A stretch of 64,000 nt of DNA, from assembly GCF_047228825.1 (NCBI RefSeq), contig NZ_JBFEGN010000001.1:1-64000 (forward strand). Direction: 5' to 3'. A model generated the notes under the pieces. That model made no database searches and was not told the origin of the DNA. It worked only from the letters and a program-made list of their open reading frames with translations. The DNA comes from Siminovitchia sp047228825 (lineage in GTDB: Bacteria; Bacillota; Bacilli; Bacillales; Bacillaceae_C). A program made the position numbers and the translations under genes. This document shows, in pieces, positions 25,972 through 34,866 of this stretch. How positions within the stretch are numbered: the stretch's first letter is position 1; the number at the start of each line of letters is the position of its first letter.

Positions 25972-27525
25972 CTAGGAAGTGTAATCAATATTTTCATGAT
26001 CAATCATGGCCAACGGTTCATCTGCAGGTCCTTCAATCACTTGTCCGTCATAAGAAAATCGCGAACCGTGGCATGGGCAATCCCATGTCGTTTCTCCGCT
26101 GTTCCAATTGACCTCACATCCCATATGAGTACACGTTGTATCGACAACGTATAGCTTTCCTTCCGGTGTTTTATAGGCTCCGGCTCTTTTTCCTTTGATC
26201 GAAACAGCAGCACCTTCGCCATTTTGAATATCCTTGATTTCTTTATCCGGAAGTTCCAGTTTGCCGCCAATCAACTGACCGGCAACATTGACGTTTTCCT
26301 TGATGATTTTTTTCAGGCTGGGATCGGCTTTGAATCTGGATGGGGTGTACAGATTTTCATACTTATTTTCTCTTTCCATCATTAAATCCCTGATGATGAA
26401 GCCGGAAAGTGTGCCATGGGCCATTCCCCATTTGCGAAACCCGGTTGCGAGGAACATGTTGGGCTGGGTTTGGGATATTCTCCCGATATACGGGACTTTG
26501 TCCGGTGTGATTAAATCTTGTGCAGACCATTTGTACAGTATTTCTTTGGCCTGAAATGTATTGATGGCTTCTTGTTCCAATGCTTCATAATGGTCTTTTT
26601 CGGGAATTCCCTGGCCCGTTTTGTGATTGTCGCCGATCACCATCAGCATTTCTTCCCCGTTAATGTTTACACTCCGAAAGGAACGCGCCGGCTTTCCCGC
26701 CGTAATGTACATGCCCCCGGGAAACGGCACCCCGGGACGTACAGCCAATACATAAGAGCGGTTTGGAAAAAGCCGTGCGAAATACCCTTTTCCATCGTGA
26801 AATGGAAAGTGCGAAGCAGAAACAACGTATTTGGCTTTCACCTTCGTATTGTTTCTCATCCGGATGATCAGAGGATCACCTTGTTCCATTCCCATCGCAA
26901 CTGTATTTTCAAAAATTTGCACACCTTTTTCTTCCATGCTTCGAACAAGATGGACCAAATATTGAAGCGGGTGGAATTGTGCCTGGTTTTTCATGACAAT
27001 TGCCCCAACAGTCTGAACGTGAAGGGGAATGTCATCGACAAAACCGCCTTCAATTCCCAGTTTCTCATAAGCTTTTGCTTCTTTTTCCAGTTTTTGGCGG
27101 TCTACCTCTTTTGTTGCAAAAACGTATGCGTCCTCTTTCCTGTAATCACAGTCAATTTGATGCTGTTGAATATAATCTTCTATAAAATGTGCGGCCTCCA
27201 TATTGGCCTCGTAATACAGTTTTGCCCCATCTTCACCAAAGTGGCTGATTAATTCATCATAAATCAGTTCATGCTGGGCAGTCACTTTGGCAGTTGTGTG
27301 CCCGGTTGTACCATTCATCAGACGGGTAGATTCAAACAACGCCACTTGGAAACCTTCTTTTGCCAGTAAATGTGCAGTCGTAATTCCGGTAATTCCCCCG
27401 CCAATAACCGCCACTTCCACTTCCATATCCTGTTCAAGCGGGGGATATGAAGGAATATTCGTTGAATCAATCCAATATGACTTTGGGTCTTTCGGCATGT
27501 TCAAGCCGCTAGTGCCTTGATGCAT
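25972..27525 (-). CDS. yhfW: FAD-dependent oxidoreductase with C-terminal Rieske domain (YhfW-like)
   Basis: ATG at 27525 has a GGAAGGAGG site upstream. The 517-aa protein has a DadA-type FAD domain: VAVIGGGITGITTAHLL near 38-54 and a GATGFRKWG-like ATGFRKWGMAHG near 360. A Rieske [2Fe-2S] domain follows from about residue 430, with CTHMGC and CPCHGSRF supplying two Cys and two His ligands. The B. subtilis homologue is YhfW. The substrate is unknown; amino-acid or amine oxidation with electron transfer through the cluster is plausible. Confidence 0.88.
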   Translation of the reverse strand: MHQGTSGLNMPKDPKSYWIDSTNIPSYPPLEQDMEVEVAVIGGGITGITTAHLLAKEGFQVALFESTRLMNGTTGHTTAKVTAQHELIYDELISHFGEDGAKLYYEANMEAAHFIEDYIQQHQIDCDYRKEDAYVFATKEVDRQKLEKEAKAYEKLGIEGGFVDDIPLHVQTVGAIVMKNQAQFHPLQYLVHLVRSMEEKGVQIFENTVAMGMEQGDPLIIRMRNNTKVKAKYVVSASHFPFHDGKGYFARLFPNRSYVLAVRPGVPFPGGMYITAGKPARSFRSVNINGEEMLMVIGDNHKTGQGIPEKDHYEALEQEAINTFQAKEILYKWSAQDLITPDKVPYIGRISQTQPNMFLATGFRKWGMAHGTLSGFIIRDLMMERENKYENLYTPSRFKADPSLKKIIKENVNVAGQLIGGKLELPDKEIKDIQNGEGAAVSIKGKRAGAYKTPEGKLYVVDTTCTHMGCEVNWNSGETTWDCPCHGSRFSYDGQVIEGPADEPLAMIDHENIDYTS

Positions 27526-27636
27526 GATCAAGTCTCCTCCTTCCAACACTCTCCTTAAAGAGTTTCCCCATTTTGCTCAAAAAATGTATGTTGAAAGCAA
27601 ATTTGCCGTTCTTTTTTTCAATGAATCATCATAAAA

Positions 27637-27662
27637 AATCCGCCCCAGTTGCGGGACGGATT
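27637..27662 (-). terminator. Terminator of the ydjO-like gene
   Basis: AATCCG/CGGATT with an inner CCC/GGG helix; on the minus strand six T residues follow. Confidence 0.75.
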
Positions 27663-27672
27663 GTCTAAAAAA

Positions 27673-27855
27673 TTACGTAATGACTGGCAAAACTCTCGTT
27701 TCCTGCTCCATTTCCGATTTGCATATCGGGCAAATCGTTTTATTTTCTGAAGAAAAGGCATCCCTCATCCAACAAGAACATTGTTCATTCGTACACGACC
27801 AAACAATCGTTTCCTCTTCAGGTACCGGCTCCTGAGGCCCTCTTCTATAAGCCAT
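27673..27855 (-). CDS. ydjO: YdjO-family zinc-ribbon protein (60 aa)
   Basis: ATG at 27855 follows AAAGGGGATC. Four cysteines in WSCTNEQCSCWMRDAF and CPICKSEM form a probable zinc ribbon, and the N-terminal MAYRRG-PEEETIVW pattern matches the cold-inducible YdjO family of Bacillus. The molecular role is unknown. Monocistronic with its own terminator. Confidence 0.8.
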   Translation of the reverse strand: MAYRRGPQEPVPEEETIVWSCTNEQCSCWMRDAFSSENKTICPICKSEMEQETRVLPVIT

Positions 27856-28048
27856 GATCGCTAGATCCCCTTTCTTATTCGTCACTTCTATTATACCCTA
27901 TTTGCGCCAGAAAAAAATGTAGGGGGAAATGGATTCCTTCGGGGATTCTCGACATATCCCGAAAACCTGAAAATTGCGCAGTTCGGCAATTTTTTCCGAT
28001 GTGCTTTATCCGATTCAACATCTTTTATTCAATCTTTTTCATTAAAAA

Positions 28049-28071
28049 AACGAACCCGCTAAGAGTTCGTT
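28049..28071 (-). terminator. Terminator of the ykoGH-PepSY operon
   Basis: AACGAAC/GTTCGTT stem followed on the minus strand by seven T residues, 65 bases after the last gene. Confidence 0.7.
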
Positions 28072-28135
28072 ATTCTTGAGATTTTCATGATGAAACGTCG
28101 TAATGCATTCATATGTCAAAGCCATTGAATCACAA

Positions 28136-28666
28136 TCAGTCAGTCTCTTTTGTAATGATCTTGCCCGTTTCTGAATCCACTTTCATAACAACTTCATTTT
28201 TGCCTGTATCGACTTCGATCTTATAATAACCATCTCCAGCATCAAGCTCTACATCCTCTACTGTTCCGGGTGTGTCTGTAACAGCGGCAGCATTTGCTTC
28301 TTCCAGCGAGATTTTGGCTTCTTTGTTTGTTGCAGATACGCCGGGTTCATCGTCATCGTCATCTTGATCGATTTTGATAATGTTGCCCGTTTTTGCATCC
28401 ATTTCGATTTCAACGTTACGGTCTTTCTCATCATTGAGTAATTCAATATCATAGATGAGGCGGCCATCTTCTTTTTCCAGCTTAATGTCTTTCAGCTCTC
28501 CACCTGATTCATTTAGTGCAATCGTTGTTGCTTCATCCGTGGAAATGACATTTCCTGTATTGCCGGGATGTTTGGCCCCGCTATTGGACTTGGCTCCAAC
28601 TCCCATTGCACCTCCCAACAACACCAATCCGGCAATGCCTGCAAATAACATTTTTCGTTTTCTCAT
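28136..28666 (-). CDS. Secreted PepSY-domain protein (YkoI/YkoJ-like)
   Basis: 176 aa with a signal sequence (MRKRKMLFAGIAGLVLLGGA) and a short disordered stretch, then two PepSY repeats (about 40-105 and 115-175), each ending with an ETG/AKTGNIIK turn. The domains are separated by an Asp-rich run (DQDDDDDE). PepSY proteins are extracytoplasmic and often modulate proteases or two-component sensors. Last gene of the operon with the ykoGH-like system. Confidence 0.8.
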   Translation of the reverse strand: MRKRKMLFAGIAGLVLLGGAMGVGAKSNSGAKHPGNTGNVISTDEATTIALNESGGELKDIKLEKEDGRLIYDIELLNDEKDRNVEIEMDAKTGNIIKIDQDDDDDEPGVSATNKEAKISLEEANAAAVTDTPGTVEDVELDAGDGYYKIEVDTGKNEVVMKVDSETGKIITKETD

Positions 28667-28771
28667 TGTCTGAGTCCTCCTCCTTTTTTTACTCTGATCC
28701 TATCGTAAGATCCAAAGATGAGGATCTGCTGATATTAAAATGAGAAAACGATGAGAAATGGTTACAACATT

Positions 28772-29449
28772 TTAATCATCCCAGCTGATGGATATAATTT
28801 TCCCTGTAATGGCATGGATTTGAACAGTTGCTTCTTGATCCTGATCACTCTCTACCTCTACTAAAAAATACTTCAAACCATCCGACTCCTTCATATCTAT
28901 ATCATCCACCTTGCCCTTTACTTGTTTCAAAGTAATGCTGGCCGCTTCCTTTTCAGTTATTCCGTTGCCTATTTTTTGATCTGACTCTGCGATGCTTCCG
29001 GTTTGGGCGTCCACCTTTATCGCATGATCAAACTGGCCATCATTCAGGACAACATAGTAAAAGTAACGCTTCCCTTCACGTCTTTTTTCTAACCGGGTGA
29101 TTTCTTCCCCGTATTGATCGTGTACCATTTTTTTTATTTCGTCTTCAGACAGGATTTGTTCGTTTCGTTCCGGATTTTTCAAATGAACTTGTAAAATTTC
29201 CCCATTTTTCCGCTGAACACCGATATCATAAAGCCCTGATGCTGTTTTAACGGTAAAAAGGTATGATTCTTTTGATTCGCTGACTTCGGTAACTTCTCCG
29301 CCATACATTTCCTGGACAATTTCTCTAGCTTCTGTTACAGCCAAAGAATCGGCAGGCTTTATCCTATCCAGTAACAGCCATAATAGCGAGCCGAGGAAGA
29401 TTCCGGCCATAATGACAATGGGGAATACTCTCATTTTAACCTTTTTCAT
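28772..29449 (-). CDS. Membrane-anchored PepSY-domain protein (YkoI/YkoJ-like)
   Basis: ATG at 29449 follows GGGGAGG. The 225-aa product has one N-terminal membrane helix (about 8-26) and two or three PepSY-type units, recognisable by VKTASGLYDIGV, KVDAQTGSI and QIHAITGKIISI. It lies 50 bases after the sensor kinase on the same strand. With the neighbouring PepSY gene it reproduces the B. subtilis ykoG-ykoH-ykoI-ykoJ arrangement. Confidence 0.82.
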   Translation of the reverse strand: MKKVKMRVFPIVIMAGIFLGSLLWLLLDRIKPADSLAVTEAREIVQEMYGGEVTEVSESKESYLFTVKTASGLYDIGVQRKNGEILQVHLKNPERNEQILSEDEIKKMVHDQYGEEITRLEKRREGKRYFYYVVLNDGQFDHAIKVDAQTGSIAESDQKIGNGITEKEAASITLKQVKGKVDDIDMKESDGLKYFLVEVESDQDQEATVQIHAITGKIISISWDD

Positions 29450-29499
29450 TTGAACCTCCCCATACATTTTTATATATTATACAAGTTCATGATGAGAAT

Positions 29500-30858
29500 T
29501 TAATGAGAAGCGGACACACCCAGCCAAATTTGTGCCGTTGTTCCCTTTCCTTCCTCGCTATCCAGCTTAACTACGGCGTGGATTGCTTCAGCCAGTTCCT
29601 TTGCAAGCGGGAGCCCCAAACCAAACCCGCCTGTTTTGCGCGCCCTCGACTGCTCGACACGATAAAACCGATCGAATACTTTGGACAGTTCCTCTTTGGG
29701 AATTCCAATACCGTAGTCAATCACTTCTATGACCGCCTGATTGCGGTGAACTTTAACGTTAACTTGGATTTTTTTGTCACTGTATTTTTGCGCATTGTCC
29801 AAAAATATATATAATAACTGTTTTAGTTTTTGCGGGTCGGTTGTTACAGTTGCATCCGATTCAACAAACAGTTCTATTTCCCGTTTAAAGCCTTCTTGAA
29901 ATGACTTGATTGATTCTTCAGCGAAAGGTTTTAAAGCGATGTCTTCCATCTCGACATTCCATTGTTCTTCGTGTTTGGCCAGCAAAAGGAGCTGTTCGAT
30001 CAAATTTTTCATTCTATGGGCTTCCGAATGAATGGCCTCCACCGATTCCTCAAAAATTTCAGGCGTATTCTTGCCCCTCCTGAGCAAAAGATCGGCATAT
30101 GCTTCTATAACAGTCAGCGGTGTTTTTAATTCATGGGAGGCATTTTCTACAAACTCCTCCTGTTTTTTGTAATTAACCTCCAGTTGGGCCATCATATAAT
30201 TGAATGTTTCCCCCATTTGATAAAGCTCGTCTTTCGACTTTTTCGGGAGTTCGATTTTTTTGTAGCGGCCACTTGCTTGAATCTCCCTCATGGTCCGAAT
30301 AAGGGAGGCAATGGGGGCAGTGATAAAATTACTTAAAAGGCGGGCCGATAAAAAGACCGGAATGAATGCCATTATCATGACAGCAATTAAGACAGCCTGC
30401 AAAGTTTTTAAGTTGTGTTCAACAACTTCCATGCTCTCGGCCAATTGCAGCTCTACGACCTCCCCGTCACGCCAAATCATCGGAATGGAAACAAATGCAT
30501 ACGGGCTGCCGTTAAATTCCGTGATTTTCTTTTGTTCATGATTCGTATACTTTACGGTTTTGTTTCTGAGCTTAGTCTGTTCGGCCGTCGCAACAGAGGC
30601 AATCCGCGCTCCATCCGATTTAATGATTTGGAGCATGCCATTTACCGGCAAATAAGCCCTTAGCAAATCATCAGCCGGAATGGATCCTTCCACCCTGTTG
30701 ATCCCTTTGACCGTTTGCTTCGCCTCTCCTGCAATTCTTTCCAATTCACTGCTATACAACATTCGGCTGAAGGTAAAATAAATCGCACCATTGATAAGCA
30801 GCAATAAAACAAGAAACATGACAGCAGAAAATAAATTGATTTTACTATGCAGTTTCAT
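29500..30858 (-). CDS. ykoH: Sensor histidine kinase (YkoH-like)
   Basis: 452 aa: helix near 10-30, extracytoplasmic sensor to about 150, second helix near 152-172, HAMP, then HisKA with phosphorylated His in ENASHELKTPLTVIEAYADL near 240, and HATPase with N-box LDNAQKYSD near 350 and GFGLGLPLAKE. Its start overlaps the regulator stop. Linked PepSY proteins suggest they act on the sensor domain outside the membrane. Confidence 0.88.
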   Translation of the reverse strand: MKLHSKINLFSAVMFLVLLLLINGAIYFTFSRMLYSSELERIAGEAKQTVKGINRVEGSIPADDLLRAYLPVNGMLQIIKSDGARIASVATAEQTKLRNKTVKYTNHEQKKITEFNGSPYAFVSIPMIWRDGEVVELQLAESMEVVEHNLKTLQAVLIAVMIMAFIPVFLSARLLSNFITAPIASLIRTMREIQASGRYKKIELPKKSKDELYQMGETFNYMMAQLEVNYKKQEEFVENASHELKTPLTVIEAYADLLLRRGKNTPEIFEESVEAIHSEAHRMKNLIEQLLLLAKHEEQWNVEMEDIALKPFAEESIKSFQEGFKREIELFVESDATVTTDPQKLKQLLYIFLDNAQKYSDKKIQVNVKVHRNQAVIEVIDYGIGIPKEELSKVFDRFYRVEQSRARKTGGFGLGLPLAKELAEAIHAVVKLDSEEGKGTTAQIWLGVSASH

Positions 30859-31553
30859 TGGGAATCCTTTAATACATAGCCGACTCCCCGAACCGTATGG
30901 ATGAGCGGCTGATGATGTTTTTTATCCACTTTATTTCTTAAATAGCGAATATACACGTCAACGATATTTGTATCCCCCAAATAATCATAACCCCAAACCC
31001 CGTTTAACAGCTGTTCCCTGTTTAACACTTGACGGGGATGTTTCATCAAAAAGGTGAGCAGATCGAATTCCCTTTGTGTCAAATGAATCGTTTCTTCACC
31101 TCTTTTTACTTCTCTGGATAATTCGTTTAACCGCAAGTCTCCAACTTGTATCCATCCTTCACTGACAGCATCATTTGATAGCTGTTTGCCTGACCTCAAG
31201 GCAGCACGCACTCTGGCAAGCAGCTCTTCCATTTGAAACGGCTTTGTGACGTAATCGTTTGCGCCCAAATCCAGCCCGGATACTTTATCTTCTACAGAAC
31301 TTTTTGCAGTAAGCAATATGACAGGCGTTTGCTTGTCGCTGCTTCGGATTCGCCTCAATATCTCGACTCCGCTCATTTCAGGAAGCATAATATCGAGAAT
31401 GACCAAATTCCATGTTTGTTCACGAAACAACATTAAACCGTCGTGACCATTAAACGCTTTTCCTACAACATAGCCTTCAAAAGACAATTCCAGCTCTAGC
31501 ACCCGGGCTATCTTCTCTTCATCTTCGACAATAAGTATTGCAGGCTTTCCCAT
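30855..31553 (-). CDS. ykoG: OmpR-family response regulator (YkoG-like)
   Basis: ATG at 31553 follows GAGG at seven bases. The 232-aa product has a receiver with EDEEK near 11, phosphoacceptor Asp in LVILDIMLPE near 52, and Lys in VTKPFQ near 101. A winged-helix domain follows with REFDLLTFLMKHP and VWGYDYLGDTNIVDVYIRYL. First gene of the operon; a TATAAT is visible at 31609-31604 upstream. Confidence 0.9.
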   Translation of the reverse strand: MGKPAILIVEDEEKIARVLELELSFEGYVVGKAFNGHDGLMLFREQTWNLVILDIMLPEMSGVEILRRIRSSDKQTPVILLTAKSSVEDKVSGLDLGANDYVTKPFQMEELLARVRAALRSGKQLSNDAVSEGWIQVGDLRLNELSREVKRGEETIHLTQREFDLLTFLMKHPRQVLNREQLLNGVWGYDYLGDTNIVDVYIRYLRNKVDKKHHQPLIHTVRGVGYVLKDSQ

Positions 31554-31694
31554 ATTCAACCCTCTTTTTGATTTATTTACTGTCTCGCTTAAAAGTTAAA
31601 TTTATTATAAATAAAGAGGATCAAAAAACAAAATGCGGTGATGGGAGATCTCTTCAAGAGGAGGATGTTACACATATATTTCGTCCTCTATAAG

Positions 31695-31703
31695 TGTTAT
31701 AAT
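31695..31703 (+). promoter_or_regulatory. Extended -10 promoter of the ABC-F gene
   Basis: TGTTATAAT (TG motif plus TATAAT) lies 35 bases upstream of the start codon; no good -35 box is visible, as expected for an extended -10 promoter. Confidence 0.55.
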
Positions 31704-31737
31704 GGGTAGGAATTTCAAGCGAAGGATTTGATTACAA

Positions 31738-33357
31738 TTGATTACGGTAAGTAATGTAGGTCTCCGTTTTGGAGACCGTAAGCTGTTTGAGAATGTAAAT
31801 GTAAAGTTTACACCTGGAAACTGCTACGGTTTGATCGGGGCAAACGGAGCGGGAAAGTCTACTTTTCTTAAAATATTGTCCGGTGAGATTGAACCGCAGA
31901 CAGGAGTTGTCACCATCGCTCCCAATGAACGGATCGCAGTGTTGAAACAGAACCACTTCCAATATGAGGAAGTGGAGGCCATTCAAGTGGTCATCATGGG
32001 CCATGCACGCCTGTACGAAATTATGCAGGAAAAAGATGCTTTATATATGAAAGCAGACTTCTCCGAAGCGGACGGGATGCGAGCGGCTGAGCTGGAAGGC
32101 GAATTTGCAGAGCTGAATGGATGGGAAGCGGAATCTGAAGCAGCCATTTTGTTAAAAGGCCTGGGAATGAACGAGGAACGGCATTCCAAAAAAATGGCTG
32201 AATTATCAGGGGCCGATAAGGTAAAAGTATTGCTGGCCCAGGCTTTATTTGGCAAACCGGATATTTTGCTGCTGGATGAACCGACCAACCATCTCGATAT
32301 CAAGGCCATTCAATGGCTGGAAGAATTCCTCATCCATTTTGAAAATACACTGATTGTTGTTTCGCATGACCGGCACTTCTTAAATAAAATTTGCACCCAT
32401 ATTGCCGATCTTGACTACAGCAACATGCAAATTTATGTCGGAAATTATGATTTTTGGTATGAATCAAGCCAGTTGGCGCAGCGGATGGCACAGGAAGCAA
32501 ACAAAAAGAAAGAAGAAAAAATCAAAGAATTGCAGGCATTTATCGCCCGTTTCAGTGCCAACGCATCCAAATCCAAACAAGCCACATCAAGAAAAAAACT
32601 GCTTGAAAAAATCACTTTGGATGATATTAAACCATCGTCCAGGCGTTATCCGTATATTTCATTTACGCCAAACAGGGAAATCGGCAATGATTTGCTGACT
32701 GTTGACAACCTTTCCAAAAAGATTGACGGCGTAAATGTACTGGACAATATCAGTTTTACAATGAATAAAGGCGATAAAATTGCCTTGATCGGGAAAAATG
32801 AGATGGCCAAAACGGCATTGCTTGCCATTCTCGCGGGAGAAACCGAACCGGATGAAGGGTCATTTAAATGGGGAGTGACCACTTCACAGGCCTATTTCCC
32901 GAAAGACCATAACGATTTCTTTGACGGAGTGGAATTAAATCTCGTAGACTGGTTGAGACAATTTTCCCCCCAAGACGAAACCGAAAGCTATTTAAGAGGA
33001 TTTCTGGGCAGGATGCTTTTTTCCGGGGAGGAAGTTTTGAAGCAAGCTTCTGTCCTCTCCGGAGGCGAAAAGGTGCGCTGCATGCTTTCAAAAATGATGC
33101 TTAGCGGAGCTAACGTCCTGTTATTGGATGAACCGACCAACCATTTGGATCTGGAATCCATAACAGCATTGAATAATGGATTAATCCATTTTAAAGGATC
33201 CATCCTTTTTACATCACATGACCATCAATTTATTGAAACGATTGCAAACCGAATGATTGAATTGACACCAAAGGGAATCATCGACAAGCAGATGACATAT
33301 AACGAATATTTGGAAAACGAACCGTTACAGAAACAAGTGGAAGCCATGTATTCTTAA
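31738..33357 (+). CDS. ykpA: ABC-F ATPase, YkpA/YbiT type
   Basis: 539 aa with two ABC domains and no membrane segment, a ribosome-associated translation factor family. Domain 1: Walker A GANGAGKST near 36-44, Walker B ILLLDEPTNHLD near 175, arm and linker about 240-315. Domain 2: Walker A is GKNEMAKT, lacking the usual Gly before Lys, a feature I believe is shared by the YkpA subgroup; signature LSGGEKV and LLLDEPTNHLD follow. The start is TTG (MITVSNVGLRFG), with GAAGG about 12 bases upstream. Confidence 0.88.
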   Translation: MITVSNVGLRFGDRKLFENVNVKFTPGNCYGLIGANGAGKSTFLKILSGEIEPQTGVVTIAPNERIAVLKQNHFQYEEVEAIQVVIMGHARLYEIMQEKDALYMKADFSEADGMRAAELEGEFAELNGWEAESEAAILLKGLGMNEERHSKKMAELSGADKVKVLLAQALFGKPDILLLDEPTNHLDIKAIQWLEEFLIHFENTLIVVSHDRHFLNKICTHIADLDYSNMQIYVGNYDFWYESSQLAQRMAQEANKKKEEKIKELQAFIARFSANASKSKQATSRKKLLEKITLDDIKPSSRRYPYISFTPNREIGNDLLTVDNLSKKIDGVNVLDNISFTMNKGDKIALIGKNEMAKTALLAILAGETEPDEGSFKWGVTTSQAYFPKDHNDFFDGVELNLVDWLRQFSPQDETESYLRGFLGRMLFSGEEVLKQASVLSGGEKVRCMLSKMMLSGANVLLLDEPTNHLDLESITALNNGLIHFKGSILFTSHDHQFIETIANRMIELTPKGIIDKQMTYNEYLENEPLQKQVEAMYS

Positions 33358-33375
33358 TTGGCGGCAATAAAGATG

Positions 33376-33408
33376 AAAAAAGGTCCCTTCTATCAGGTGA
33401 CCTTTTTT
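33376..33408. terminator. Bidirectional terminator between ykpA and the DUF421 gene
   Basis: AAAAAAGGTC/GACCTTTTTT stem between two convergent genes, with runs of A and T suitable for both strands. Confidence 0.88.
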
Positions 33409-34272
33409 CTATTGAAGTAAATGTTCCGACTTGCGGATCATTTCTTTCAGTTTCTTAGCATTTTGATCATACATTTTCCTGGCCTTTTCATCATCGGTTG
33501 CTAAAGCAAATTTCTCCAAGTCGGCGCAGCACTTCTTCAATGCGCTTAATAACATCGGTCTGTCCTGAGGCTGGGGAATTTGAATCTTATCGTCATAAAT
33601 ATCGACAACCAATTGTCCGAACGGGTCTACTTGTCCAATATAAACATTATCAAGTGCCACATTTAGTTTTTTCAGCTCAACATCCAGCCATTCCCTTGTC
33701 AATCCGCTGGCCGTCAAACCTGAATCCATGATTTTTCCCTCGAGGATAACGGTTTCGGGAACCTTCTCCGGTGCAACATTCATTTGCAAATCTTTGGGAG
33801 TAACAGGCTGCTTTTCTTTTTTTAGCATTACATTTAAATCGCCATTTGCTTCAAGGACCGCAAATTCAACGTCAGCGATATTAAAAGCGTTTTTCTTTCG
33901 GAGAAGGTGAAGTAATTCTTCCACCGTATATTTTTCTTTTGCCAAGTTATCTTCCTGAATTTTCCCATTCTTGATGACTACAATTTCCTGGCCTTCAATA
34001 AAATTTCTTATCCGCTTGCTTTTTAGCGCCAATAGTCCCGCAAGAAACGGGATTCCGGTCCAAACAAGCAAACTGTATATGCCAGGGAGCATGTTTTGCT
34101 CCAAGCCGGTTGACAACTCGGCAGCGATGCTGCCCATCGTAATTCCCGCAACGTATTCGAAGAAGGACAGTTGGGACAACTGCTTTTTTCCAAGCCATTT
34201 TGTCAGTAAAAATAAAAAAATGACTAAAAATACTGAGCGCAAAATAATGTTCAGCCATTCCGGGATTTCCAA
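33409..34272 (-). CDS. DUF421 membrane protein (YetF-like)
   Basis: 287 aa. Three N-terminal helices (about 7-25, 35-55, 58-78) are followed by a soluble alpha/beta DUF421 domain with the GKIQEDNLAKEKYTVEELL and LRKKNAFNIADVEFAVLE blocks. YetF-type proteins are linked to spore-membrane functions when they occur with DUF1657 genes and spoVA. Here it follows two DUF1657 genes with short gaps, without spoVA genes in the window. Confidence 0.85.
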   Translation of the reverse strand: MEIPEWLNIILRSVFLVIFLFLLTKWLGKKQLSQLSFFEYVAGITMGSIAAELSTGLEQNMLPGIYSLLVWTGIPFLAGLLALKSKRIRNFIEGQEIVVIKNGKIQEDNLAKEKYTVEELLHLLRKKNAFNIADVEFAVLEANGDLNVMLKKEKQPVTPKDLQMNVAPEKVPETVILEGKIMDSGLTASGLTREWLDVELKKLNVALDNVYIGQVDPFGQLVVDIYDDKIQIPQPQDRPMLLSALKKCCADLEKFALATDDEKARKMYDQNAKKLKEMIRKSEHLLQ

Positions 34273-34287
34273 TAACGTTCCTCCTGT

Positions 34288-34494
34288 TCACGATTTTCTA
34301 TATTGCAGTTCTTCAGCCTTCAAAAATTCAATCCTTAATCGCAAATCACGAATGATCGGCTCTGTTTCCAGCATACATTCATGGAAAATCTTTTTGGCTT
34401 CGGAATCGGAAGATGTTAGCGCCTGTTTGCTGAATGAAGCCTGGATTCCTTCCAGCGTGGCAAGTGTCGTTTTTACGTCAGATATGACTGTCAA
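34288..34494 (-). CDS. DUF1657 protein, copy 2
   Basis: 68 aa; a TTG start (34494) follows AAGAGGTG. Begins MTVISDVKTTLATLEGIQAS and is predicted all-helical. Similar in sequence and length to the adjacent copy. Such proteins accompany spoVA-type operons and DUF421 proteins. Confidence 0.82.
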   Translation of the reverse strand: MTVISDVKTTLATLEGIQASFSKQALTSSDSEAKKIFHECMLETEPIIRDLRLRIEFLKAEELQYRKS

Positions 34495-34554
34495 TTTCTT
34501 TCACCTCTTGTGGGAAGGAACAGAATGGTTGGCCACTCTGTCCCGTTTTACTAT

Positions 34555-34758
34555 TTACTCACCATATTGCGGTTCTTCTTGAATCACGTCTTGAATCCTT
34601 GGCTCCAATTGGTCAATAACAGACTGGGTTTGTTGAGCAGCCGTTTTGTATAGTTGTTTTGCCTGTTGATTATCTGTTTGTAAAGCAAAGCCTTCAAGGC
34701 TTGCCTGTGCGCTTTTCAAACCGGCCAGTGTTGTCTTCAAGTTTGTGATTACTGTCAT
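34555..34758 (-). CDS. DUF1657 protein, copy 1
   Basis: 67 aa from an ATG with AAGGGGG upstream. Begins MTVITNLKTTLAGLKSAQAS, with a Gln-rich helical middle. First gene of the DUF1657-DUF1657-DUF421 cluster; sporulation-specific expression is likely from family context, not from a visible promoter. Confidence 0.85.
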   Translation of the reverse strand: MTVITNLKTTLAGLKSAQASLEGFALQTDNQQAKQLYKTAAQQTQSVIDQLEPRIQDVIQEEPQYGE

Positions 34759-34850
34759 TGTTGATCCCCCTTAAGAATGTATTCATGAACGTTTCTATTT
34801 TGCGATAATCAGCCCGTATTTATAAAAGAAAAAAATGACAATAAAAAAAA

Positions 34851-34864
34851 CCGCCTTGCGGCGG
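34851..34864 (-). terminator. Terminator of the AI-2E family transporter gene
   Basis: CCGCC-TTGC-GGCGG, followed on the minus strand by eight T residues; it begins directly after the stop codon. Confidence 0.85.
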
Positions 34865-34866
34865 AT

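Noticed and set aside
26518..27252. 244-codon open frame on the + strand
   Set aside because: Antisense to the Rieske oxidoreductase, which has clear motifs; Cys/Phe/His-rich composition is typical of a reverse-strand shadow.
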